Of a DNA stretch of 64,000 bases, positions 1 through 9,554 are shown piece after piece. Source of the DNA: Lasiosphaeris hirsuta (lineage: Eukaryota > Ascomycota > Sordariomycetes > Sordariales > Lasiosphaeriaceae). Under the pieces are notes generated by a model, which made no database searches, was not told the origin of the DNA, and saw only the letters and a list, made by a program, of their open reading frames with translations. The stretch lies in NCBI GenBank assembly GCA_030549175.1, contig JAUKUA010000010.1:434001-498000 (forward strand). Reading direction: 5' to 3'. The translations under genes were made by a program, and so were the position numbers. Each line of letters starts with the position of its first letter. Position 1 is the first letter of the stretch.

Positions 1-2660
1 CTATGGAAATACGGGAAAAGAAGGTAGTCTGACAAGAAAAGGTAGCTATAGTAAAACAAGGAACTTAAGATAGTAAGGACATATCTCTAAGTAGCTAAGG
101 ACTAGGGAGATAAAAGGACATAGGCCTTAGTATACGTAGCGTATAAGAAAAAGATTAAGATAATCTATATAAGGTATTAGTACGAAAAGGTTTAAAAAGT
201 AACTAAACTAGAGGACCTGTAGAAAGTAATAAGGTAGTAGGAACACCGGGTGCCGGTAGATACCTTACTAAGCCTTATCCTAAGGAAAGGGAGACTAGTT
301 AGCTATACGGTAGTATATACGATAACTATCATATACGATAAACTAATAATACTATGGTATAGTTCTGACCTTATGAACACTAAGTACTTTGGCATCTTAC
401 AACTTAGACTACTATAGTATATATCGTAAAGTACTAAGGTCACAGAGGAAAAGACTTACCGGGTATACTATAAGATATAGATAATGGTATTAAGGCTAGA
501 TAAAGTGATGACGGCTATACTAAAGGCTACCTAGTACGACAAGATAATAAGCCTAAGTAAAGAAGTAACTAAGACCTCCTTAGCTCTTATAGTTATACTT
601 ACTATCTTATATAGGATATATCTATAGGTAAGATAGTACCTTAAGGTATAAAAAGTCACAAAAGTAGTACCTATTCCTAAGATAAGATACTTTAGAACGA
701 ACACAAAGGGCCTAAGACCGATCTTACTCTTACTTTATACCGAAAAAGACTTAGAGAGATTAGTAACGAAGAGAATAAAAGTCCTAGCTATATAAGAAGG
801 CCTTATTTACCTATAATACGTAGGTGAGATGTTATAATAATTAATAACAAATCTACTAATAATAATAATCTACGATATAAAAGATATATAAGTAAGAGGC
901 TTAGTAATAAAGGCGGTCACGGCCGACATAAAAGATACTTTTAACATGGTATAAAAGTAAAAACTAGAATAGAAGCTTATAAAAACAAGGTAAGATTATA
1001 TCATAACCTACTTCTATACTACCTTCCTAACAAACCGAGTTACTACGATTAGAGAAAACTTAACAAGGACCTAATGACTAATACCGGAAAGGTTATTATA
1101 AAACTTTTCTCTCTTACCTATTCTCTTTATACTATATCTTACAGTAATAATAAAGAACGACTAAACCTATTATTACGTAGACGATATTATAGTTATCATA
1201 ACAGATAAGATAAAGAAATCGGTCTAGGCTAAACTTACGGCAAGGCTTAGGAAGCTTCTAACCTAAGAAAAAAGTAACGAAGTCTCCTTTAACAGTACGA
1301 AAAGTAAGTATATCTTCTTTATACTAAAGAAGGGCCTAAGACCGGACATTCTTATATAAAGAGTCGTCGTACTATATAAGGAGACGCTTCGATAGCTAAG
1401 AGTATAGTTTAACCTGTTACTATACTTTAGAACGTATATAAAAGTAATAGTAACGAGAGACAAGCTAACGACCACGTTCTTAAACCATATATTAAGTAAA
1501 GTTAAAAGACTAGTCCTAAGGCTTATAGTCTAAGTAGTTAAGACAATCCTCTTACCAACGTTATTATATACGGCGAAGGCGTGGCACGGCCGGCACGGTA
1601 AGTACTTCGTCAATGACACGCTAAACGTAGTAGTTAACGACGGCCTCCGAGCGACGTTACTGGCGTAGAAAACTATAAGGACCGTGGTACTATACCTAGA
1701 GTCCGGAGTTCCCACGGCTTAACACCTAGTTAAGGCCCGGAAGGATACCTTCACGAGAAGGCTTATTTGACTAGGCCGGACACACCCGGTGATTCGAAAG
1801 CTACACAAGTTACGCGTTCCTAGTAGAAAGAACGATACACTCTTAGAAAAGATCACCCGACATGTTAGAGGAGCGTCCCCCCTATACGACGACTTCTTAC
1901 AGACCAAAGGAGTTAGGAAGGAGGCCCCGATAGAAGCCTTAGCCGCGGCCGCCGCCCTAAATAAAAAATGATAAGTACGCTACGCGGAAGAAAGGAAGTG
2001 CCGACTACAATAGCACTGGTAGGACGGAGCTCCCGAGAACTACCGGTACTAAGAGATCTGTTAGAAGGACAGGCTACCGGAACTGGCCCTATCCCGTAAG
2101 GCCTACGTAGCCTTGTTGGCAGAAAGGACCGGCCATGGGGACTTCAAGGAGTACTATAAACGATTTAACCATGACCTAGAGACCTGGGGACCTTACGAAT
2201 ACGGTACTAACAAGAACCGAGGACACATGTTTACGTACTCACTGAACGTAAGAACGCTTCCTAGTTATAACGGCAGCCCGCTATAGATAATATGGAGGAA
2301 GTCTAAGAAATGACTCGACCTGTTCGGAGGCTTCGCGGATAAGTTACTAGGAAGAAAATACTAATAACAACGAAAGCGGAAAGAAAATACCGTATAGACG
2401 GACGCTGAAGAGGAGGCCCTAGCCGGGGCCCCAGCAAATTAAGAAAGGATAACTTTTCCCCACGGGGGTTTTTATATATCTTAGACTGATGGGTAAGCGA
2501 GCCGGGTAGGTAAGGCCCGGAAGCGGCATTTAAAGGGGTTCGAAACGCGGGGGAGTGTGGTACTGTCGGCCCGGGGACCCCGGGCCAGGACTCTCCTACC
2601 GGTGGACTCAGGGCGGAGGATCTCCTTATCGTAGAAGGCCGTGTGCCTCAGGCGTTTGCG
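1..2660 (+). mobile_element. Tad1-like LINE (non-LTR retrotransposon), 3' part, RIP-degraded
   Basis: Reading the + strand through many stop codons recovers a fungal LINE ORF2. It shows a reverse-transcriptase stretch with SFLTNR-like residues near 1022-1040, a PLLPILF-type palm segment near 1105-1125 and YVDD at 1174-1185. A C-terminal region follows (about 1530-2370) with the LYTAKAWH and GHGDF motifs typical of Tad1 elements. A 3' untranslated tail runs to about 2660 and is GC-richer than the body. The body is TpA-rich and CpA/TpG-poor, and most stops are TAA/TAG where CAA/CAG is expected, which is the signature of RIP. The 5' end lies outside the window. It cannot encode a working protein. 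The exact 3' boundary is uncertain. Confidence 0.88.
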
Positions 2661-2768
2661 GGAACTTTGAGAGTCTCACTGTGTGATTGCCCCTGCGGGG
2701 CAAAACCCTGCACAATAAAATTTCAATCCCAATAGCAATTGCCATTTTTAATTGGAACCCCGGAGATC

Positions 2769-3385
2769 ATGGCCCTCCCAACGCAAGCGGTCAAAATGAG
2801 CAATTTGCACATACCCAATCAAATCGTAGTCGAAGCCAAAGCCAATGCAACCACCTATCTGCTGCAATCCCTTCTGAAGTTGACCCCGCTCGCCCGATTC
2901 TTGAGCAATATAGCGGCATCGCCCCTGAAGACCTTGATGACCACATCCACAACATTGTGAGACTCTAACCCGAACAACCCAAATATTGTAACTTTCCCTG
3001 AAATATTGCTGAATGGCCGCCCCAGCACGATAAAACCTGGGCTGGCTTTCCCTAAGGCTGCATCGGCTCGTTCTGGTTTCTGAACCTGCGGCTTACCGCC
3101 GAAGACCCCCTTTCCAGACCATCGCCACCTGCCTTCGCGTTCCTAGGTTAACAGAGACGTTCCTAGATGTTGGCTACTGCATGGGACACGTGGTTCGTCA
3201 GCTAATTCACGACGGGGTGCCTAGTGAGCGCCTCTTCCGGACGGACTTGCAAGAGGGCTTTCTTAAGCTGGGCCATGACCTCTTTCGCGACCGTGACCCG
3301 GACATGAGCAAGGCTACTTACATTGCAGGAGATATGCTTCGAGAAGATGGCACTACACTAGATCAACTGCCCAGAGAATGACGCC
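2769..3385 (+). pseudogene. Trt5/LaeA-like SAM methyltransferase, N-terminal half
   Basis: Conceptual translation in shifting frames gives the start of a fungal class I methyltransferase of the kind found in meroterpenoid clusters. It has an EQYSGIAPEDLDDHI segment at about 2886-2950, an RDK.W....GCIG.F.FL stretch near 3030-3085, and then an open stretch containing LDVGYCMGHVVRQL (SAM-binding motif I region, about 3160-3210) and LGHDLFRDRD. The frame is broken by at least one shift and by stops (about 2966, about 3049, about 3150). The homology stops at the residues corresponding to LDQL, at 3361-3372, well before the end of the family. The rest of the protein is found just downstream on the opposite strand. 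It may be a former secondary-metabolite enzyme, but no other cluster gene is visible here. Confidence 0.6.
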
Positions 3386-3399
3386 GTGGACCGAGGTTG

Positions 3400-3684
3400 G
3401 GGAAAGAAACCGCCTGTTCCAATATCACCTGACCTCGAAATCCGCGCAGGGATAGAGCTCGTGGAGGCTTCCCTTCATCCCACATCTGACTCCACCTCTC
3501 GGCATCCCAGCACGTACTTCTCCCATCCCACAATCTTAGGCCCGCAATTGCGCCCAAAGATCATAGCCTTGGGGTTGCTAGGCTTCAGAAACCGAACCAT
3601 CCGCTTCGCCACGTTGACCTAGTCCCCGCGCTCAAACAAGTAGAAGAAAAACGAGGCATAAATAGCTTCGATCTTACCCGTCAG
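3400..3684 (-). pseudogene. Trt5/LaeA-like SAM methyltransferase, inverted C-terminal half
   Basis: Read on the minus strand, this segment begins with a TGKIEAIYASFFFYLFE stretch. It continues with VNVAKRMVRFLKP, an AMIFGRN.GPK stretch, and DAERWSQMWDE. These are consecutive conserved elements of the C-terminal half of the same methyltransferase family as the fragment immediately upstream on the plus strand, and they start where that fragment stops. One TAG stop replaces an expected CAG (3618-3620), and a frameshift lies near 3475. The natural explanation is one ancestral gene whose 3' half was inverted. Family assignment rests on remembered motifs and is not a database match. Confidence 0.55.
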
Positions 3685-3686
3685 CT

Positions 3687-4953
3687 GAGTTGATCGACTA
3701 TGCTTGGCGGAAAACGGTTGAAGCATTTGTAGTTCTTGATCAGAATCCCATGGGTCCTGAGGCGTTGTCTAAAGACAAGTACAGCAGTACAGACTCCGCG
3801 TATAGACGCCAATCGCAGGAGGCGGAATCGTTTTGAAAACACACAGAAGCACTCGATAAAGTTGGCCGCCGCAGCATTGTGCTCTCCGCTTCCAACAGCA
3901 GATTCAGACACAACCGAAAGCCGCCCCCAGCAGACCGGACAACAGGCTCCCACAAAAGGCCAAAGTGTCCACGAGAAGGCACAGGGTGCATCTTTAACCC
4001 CGACAATTCTCGAGTTCACAGCAACGTCCGCTTCGGCAATCGGGGCCAGGATCGAGAAGGTGCCAGCCAAGATACCAACGCCTTCCCAGGCCCCGATGAC
4101 CCAAATCACGTCCACCGCTGCAAGGGTGCGCTACCCTCGGCCGCCTCGGCTTCGTGAAGGCCCCACCGCATTCAAATGCCCCTGCTGTTGCCAGACCCTG
4201 CCAGTCATGTTTCAGCAGAGCATACCGTGGAAGTGAGTAAGCTCCATATATCGTTAACAAGCTGCTGACGATTGGTTCTCCGCTAGAAATATTTGATGAA
4301 GGATATGCTTCTCTATATATGCATCATTGAAGACTGCTCAAAGCCGGATATACTCTACATTGGCCGAAGCTACCGGATGAGCCATATTCGTCACGACCAC
4401 TTCGAATGCTGGGATTGTCTCCTTTGCAGCTCCCCCAGAGCACAGCCAATGATCTTTCTCACAGTTCGTGACCTCAGAGAACACATTAAATGCGACCACG
4501 CGGAATCGGTCTCGGAGAGTTAGATATCCACCCTGGTGACCGCTACCAGCGCCCTTCGGGATCAGCCGCTTCCCATTATATGATACCACGGACAAGGCGG
4601 ACTCGGATGCTCTGTTTGATCACATTGCCGAATATCTCTATACCTTTGCTTTGCGTTCGCTCCCTTGGCCGGAGTAGGCACACCTTGGCGCCATAGATTA
4701 TTTCTCGTGGAACAACTACTTTGATAATCCCTCATCCGGAGGGTCAAGCGCGCTGAGCGACTCGCAAGATGACAGGGACGATCTCTCGTCGTTGAGCTCC
4801 TTCGGGACACATAAGGAAGCACCGCATGAGGACCAAGACGAAGAGAATATGTCAAACCCCGATAGCTCAGCATCAACGATACCCGTAAGCTCAGAAACTT
4901 TGGAGGCGCTGGCGGAGAACTCAACCTGTAGCGAATTCGCGCTCGCGCTCTAG
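3687..4953 (+). pseudogene. fungal C2H2-type zinc-finger protein, decayed
   Basis: The translation starts without an ATG in a segment reading ELIDYAWRKTVEAF and QSQEAESF. An in-frame TGA then stands where TGG (Trp) is expected (about 3834). A Ser/Thr/Pro-rich linker follows, then FKCPCCCQTLP at about 4170-4200. A probable intron (about 4233-4291, GTGAGT...TAG) leads into imperfect Cys/His fingers (HIRHDHFECWDC, DLREHIKCDH). After a frameshift comes the tail DHIAEYLYTFALRSLPWPE. A last open stretch, acidic and Ser-rich, ends with TAG at 4951-4953. The FALRSLPW tail is characteristic of a large family of fungal finger proteins often linked to NACHT/ankyrin genes. The 5' end is missing at the same place as the inversion breakpoint of the neighbouring methyltransferase. 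Confidence 0.55.
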
Positions 4954-5057
4954 GATTACAAAGCCCGGGACGCCAAAGACCTGACCGTTTGAAAGGCCAG
5001 GTGATGAGAGTCTTGGCCCGCCCTTACAAGGACTGGATAACAAACAGCCAGTACATC

Positions 5058-5195
5058 ACCCTAAAATCGACACACGAGATTTCCTCTCCTTCCTCAGAAC
5101 TGAGCAGCTGCCGCCTTAGCCTGAGCCAGACTGACCTAAGCTGAGCGTGGGTCCCCGTTCTGGGCTGCCTCGGCTATAGTTGCCAAGTCTAAAAT
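5058..5195 (+). repeat. dispersed repeat, copy 1 (inverted relative to copy at 39367)
   Basis: About 140 bp whose reverse complement closely matches 39367-39512. The shared core includes TGGCAACTATAGCCGAGG, then a CTCAGTCTGGCTCAGGCTAAGGCGGC-like stretch, then GAAAT...TCGATTTTAG. No coding capacity is seen. It may be part of a retrotransposon LTR or another dispersed element. No TG...CA ends could be fixed. Confidence 0.7.
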
Positions 5196-6460
5196 AGCGG
5201 CAGATTTGCGAGGATAAGTTCCTGAACCTAGTATTGGGGCACTCGCACCCCGCTAACATCAGCGTAGGCCATATGAGGATATAGCGAAAGCGCACATAGC
5301 CTCGCTCAATTTTCCAGTACCGGATAGTTAACTAGAGCTAGATCCTCAGCAGGCTAGTGCAGTGGAATAATGCGCCTGAGACCGTGCAGAGAGAGTTCCT
5401 CGAAGCTGTCCAAAGCAACCTGCTAATCATGGGTGGCAGCATTGAGACGATAATAGAATACCAGATACGAGGAGCAGGTTAAGGACACAGTCAATCAATT
5501 CCTTCACCTACAGATGTAACGAACTTTGAAACCTTTGTTCAAGAGCGCTTACTCCTGGCGGTCAATTATCCCTGCCATCCTTAATCCGTAGTTCTAGTCT
5601 CGATATTCTCTCTTCTGGTAGTCTTTCATCCTTCGGCTGAATATTGTGGGGTCGCACCCCAAGCTCTCTTGGCGTCATACGCAGGTGGGGGTCTTTCAAT
5701 CTCTTCCCAATCAGATGAGAGCTCAGGCTCCACTGCATGCACCAGACTCCCAGGCACACAATTGTGCTCCAAGCGCCCCAAGCGCTGTTTTCTGATATGC
5801 TGCAAATCTTCGTGATAGCGAGCTAATCCACATTCAGCTAGCCCAACGGGGCGCTCACGGTAACTCAACCAGTTACAGACGCCCACATAGACGGACAGCA
5901 TGTCAAGCAACGCCTCCGAAGACTTTCCCCGCCTCAAGTTTGGGCTCACATACATGTCATGCGCCCATTTCGTGATCAAGGTCCACGATTAAGATCTCTA
6001 CAGCCCCCAGCAGCACCGTCTTGCGACTTGTTTCTTTCCGCCAGCGTGCGTTACATTACGCCCAGATAAAGGTGCGTACCTTTGAAAGAGCGCCTCACTT
6101 GCTTAAATCCTAACACTTTTGTTTCTTTAGCTACCGACTCCCAGAGACTTTTATTGCTCACGGTCAAAGCCGCTCATTGGCGTGCTGCTGTTAGATCTTC
6201 TCTCGTTCCCTCACTGCGCCTGAAGCGAATGAGCTATACCTAAATTGGGGCGGAAAAAGCTGAAGCAATGGAGGAAGACTCATTTGTAGTACGCACTTTC
6301 CCTAACCTTATGAGACGACAAAGCTAATAGCTCTTAGTGGGTATGTAGCTTTGCGAGTTTGTCTTTCATAGAGATTTTAGCTAATTCTAGACACAGGAGG
6401 TTAGTAACCGCCAATGCGTAATGAAAATTTGTGCTTTTGTACCGACCTAGTTATGTGTGT
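5196..6460. other. no convincing gene; one unassigned minus-strand ORF
   Basis: This 1.26-kb stretch has no recognisable domain. The only open frame of note is on the minus strand, 5979 to 5626 (117 codons, ATG start). It has a proline-rich ERPPPAYD stretch near its end and ordinary amino-acid composition, so it could be a terminal exon or a relic. The frame before 6460 was searched for an initiating exon for the HET gene downstream. Short ATG frames at 6268 and 6414 either hit stops or do not match its splice phase. Confidence 0.4.
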
Positions 6461-7491
6461 TGGTATAGCGAGTAAGTGGCCCTGTGGTGTTATTTGTGTG
6501 TGGTATATACTAATTTGTGTGTGTGTGTGTTGGTGTAGACTGTAAGTGATCCTGTGGTGTTGCTTGTGTGTGGTATTTACTAATTTGTGTGCGTGTGTGT
6601 TGGTATAGCGAGTAAGTGGCCCTGTGGTGTTGCTTGTGTGTGGTATTTACTAATTTGTGTGCGTGTGTGTTGGTATAGCGAGTAAGTGGCCCTGTGGTGT
6701 TGCTTGTGTGTGGTATTTACTAATTTGTGTGCGTGTGTGTTGGTATAGCTTGTAAGTGGCCCTGTGGTGTTGCTTGTGTGTGGTATTTACTAATTTGTGT
6801 GCGTGTGTGTTGGTATAGCGAGTAAGTGGCCCTGTGGTGTTGCTTGTGTGTGGTATTTACTAATTTGTGTGCGTGTGTGTTGGTATAGCGAGTAAGTGGC
6901 CCTGTGGTGTTGCTTGTGTGTGGTATTTACTAATTTGTGTGCGTGTGTGTTGGTATAGCTTGTAAGTGGCCCTGTGGTGTTGCTTGTGTGTAGTATTTAC
7001 TAATTTGTGTGTGTGTGTGTTGGTATAGGCTGTAAGTGATCCTGTGGTGTTGCTTGTGTGTGGTATTTACTAATTTGTGTGCGTGTGTGTTGGTATAGGC
7101 TGTAAGTGATCCTATGGTGTTGCTTGTGTGTGGTATTTACTAATTTGTGTGCGTGTGTGTTGGTATAGCTTGTAAGTGGCCCTGTGGTGTTGCTTGTGTG
7201 TGGTATTTACTAATTTGTGTGTGTGTGTTGGTATAGCGAGTAAGTGGCCCTGTGGTGTTGCTTGTGTGTAGTATTTACTAATTTGTGTGTGTGTGTGTTG
7301 GTATAGCCTGTAAGTGTCCTGTGGTATTGCTTGTGTGTGGTATTTACTAATTTGTGTGCGTGTGTGTTGGTATAGCGAGTAAGTGGCCCTGTGGTGTTAC
7401 TTGTGTGTGGTATTTACTAATTTGTGTGTGTGTGTGTTGGTATAGCGAGTAAGTGGCCCTGTGGTGTTGCTTGTGTATGTGGTTTACTAAT
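6461..7491 (+). repeat. 70-bp minisatellite, 15 copies, each unit resembling a 67-nt intron
   Basis: Units begin at 6461, 6531, 6601, 6671, 6741, 6811, 6881, 6951, 7021, 7091, 7161, 7229, 7299, 7368 and 7438. Most are exactly 70 bp, a few are 68-69, and the last is partial. The consensus contains TATAG, then three variable bases (CGA, CTT, GCT, CCT or ACT), then GTAAGT. A TACTAAT follows about 25 nt before the next TAG. GTAAGT, TACTAAT and the TAG are present throughout. The period is not a multiple of three, so it does not encode a protein repeat. The last unit is followed by a different acceptor-like end (CTTAG, up to 7502) where the HET reading frame opens. Confidence 0.95.
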
Positions 7492-7502
7492 CGGAAGCTT
7501 AG

Positions 7503-9450
7503 TCTGATGATTGGAGCTATGGATTCGATAACGATTTCGCATCTCGGGTATTTCGAGAGCTACCTGTGACTTCGGAATCGCCGACCGTTGGTTGTCCCAG
7601 TTGCAATGCCATGCTATTCTCTGGTCAAAGTATTCATTTCACTGCTGGCCACGCTGGGCAAGAAAGTTGTCAACTCTGCCAGTTCATATCTGAGACTTTA
7701 GAGGCCGAAACAAATACGGGCCGGAGTATCGAAGTTCATCGCGCTGGTGTATGCCTCGTGAGAAAACCTGACGGGCATCGCCTTCTTCGGCTGTGCGCAG
7801 GCCTAGGTTTGTATATTTTACATTCATGCTTCCTCTTTTTAGTCGTAACTTACCTGGTATTTCCCTCAGAACTCCCGAAAGAACCTGCTGGGGGCCCTCT
7901 CGCTCGATCTGAGGAGCTTCCCATCAGCTTCCCCGACTTGCCCCCCCCTGAGGATATTCTGCGTTTCGATCTCCTTCAAGCTTGGCTTGATCAGTGTTGC
8001 TGCGAGCCATTTCACGATACGCCTCGCAATTATCTCCCAACAAGGCTTCTCGATGTTTCGAATCCCAATGTTCTACGTCTCATCCCTGGCGAGAAAATTG
8101 GTGACAAACGATACATTGTTTTATCCCACTGCTGGGGCAAGCTTGGGCCTGAGGAGGTGCCGCCATATTGCACAACCAGACATAACATTTGCGTTCGCGA
8201 AGGGGAAAGTGGGTTTGCCGATGCCGATCTACCGCTTACCTTTCTGGACGCTGTCAAGGTGGCTCGCGCTCTTAGCATACGTTATCTTTGGATCGACTCG
8301 CTTTGCATTATCCAACAGGATCCAGAGGACTGGCAAAGAGAAGCCATGTGCATGGAGCAAGTCTACTCATCGGCTTATCTCACAATCGCCGCAACCTCAG
8401 CTACCAACTCGGAATCGGGCTTCCTAAAACGGAATGCTAGTAGCAAGCATGTCTACATTCAGGACGACTTGGGTCGACGAGCCTATATCTGCAATACTGT
8501 GGCTGATTTTGATCATGAAGTGGAAAAGGCTCAACTCAATACCCGGGCGTGGGTTTTGCAGGAAAGGATGCTATCCCGTCGGACCATCCATTTCGGCTCT
8601 CACCAAATGTATTTTGAATGCGGTGAAGCGGTATACTGCGAAGATCTGACCCGGATGACATGGTAAGAATTACTCGGCACCTTCCTAGCGACTAATATTT
8701 ACTGACTCGGATGCATTTATTCTCTTTAGCCTAGGAGGCGAGAAGTACTTCAAGCTGGATCCGGAATTCCCGAATCGACTTCGGTCGTCGGGATTTGGGG
8801 ATACTATCCACTTCCTCCAATCTTTCCTAGCGGACTACTCAAAGCGTGGTCATACAAAGCCGACTGATAGAGCTATTGCAGTATCCGGTTTGGCGGCTCG
8901 TATCAGTTCAGTTTTGCCTTCTGCTCAGAGCTACGGCGTCTTCGGCCTATTTCTTCATCGGACTCTTCTTTGGGGAGGGGCGGGGCAACAGAGGATGGAG
9001 AAGATTGAGTATACCAGCAGTCACAAACCCCCATCGTGGTCTTGGATGGCATACAAAGGGGGAATACAGTTTCTGGGCGGCGAATTCGGGGAGTTGGACT
9101 TGTTCCTCGACTTGCAGCTCAAGGGAAGTACCCTGAATGCCGTGGTGTGGAAATTCCGCGATTGCAATTTGCAAGAGGTTTCTGGGACACCACTTAAACG
9201 CCAGATATTAGCTCCGTCTGCGGGTGAGCGGGAAGAACCGGAAGAGCGCGGATGGGTCATGTATGATGTCGAAGATGACAACAATCTTGGTCTGGAGCGA
9301 GCCGTGATTGTAGCCAGGAAGTATTGTGGAAAACGGTGTTATATGTTGGTTGTGAAACAGGTGGGGAGGAGCAAATATGAGAGAGTCGGTGTTGGAGAGA
9401 TTGAGTGGGAATGGGTCTGGCAAAAACAGACGGACGTAGTATTGGTGTAG
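7503..9450 (+). CDS. HET-domain (heterokaryon incompatibility) protein; 5' exon not identified
   Basis: HET proteins trigger cell death after fusion of unlike fungal strains. The frame is open from 7503, straight after CTTAG, with no in-frame ATG until about codon 34, so an upstream exon is expected. N-terminal CPSC and CQLCQ motifs come first, then the HET core YIVLSHCWG, LPLTFLDAV, YLWIDSLCIIQ and SSAYLTIAATSA, then RAWVLQERMLSRR. After splicing of intron 8663-8729 (67 nt, GTAAGA...TTTAG), the second half carries TDRAIAVSGLA, PSWSWMAYKGG and a C-terminal region ending at TAG 9448-9450. A second intron is likely at 7807-7869 (63 nt, GTTTGT...CTCAG). It is in frame and stop-free. No frameshifts are seen, so the gene looks intact apart from its unresolved start. 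Its last codons lie inside a 17-bp tandem repeat. Confidence 0.85.
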
Positions 9451-9554
9451 ACGTAGTATTGGTGTAGACGTAGTATTGGTGTAGACGTAGTATTGGTGTA
9501 GACGTAGTATTGGTGTAGACGTAGTATTGGTGTAGACGTAGTATTGGTGTAGAT
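9433..9554 (+). repeat. 17-bp tandem repeat, 7 copies
   Basis: Seven head-to-tail copies of GACGTAGTATTGGTGTA start at 9433, 9450, 9467, 9484, 9501, 9518 and 9535. The copies are essentially identical. The first copy encodes the last residues of the HET protein (DVVLV) and its stop codon; the others lie in the 3' flank. Each further copy would therefore only add 3' UTR. Confidence 0.95.

Noticed and set aside
6461..7491. CRISPR array or coding repeat
   Set aside because: Units are contiguous without spacers, the period is not a multiple of three, and the host is a eukaryote.
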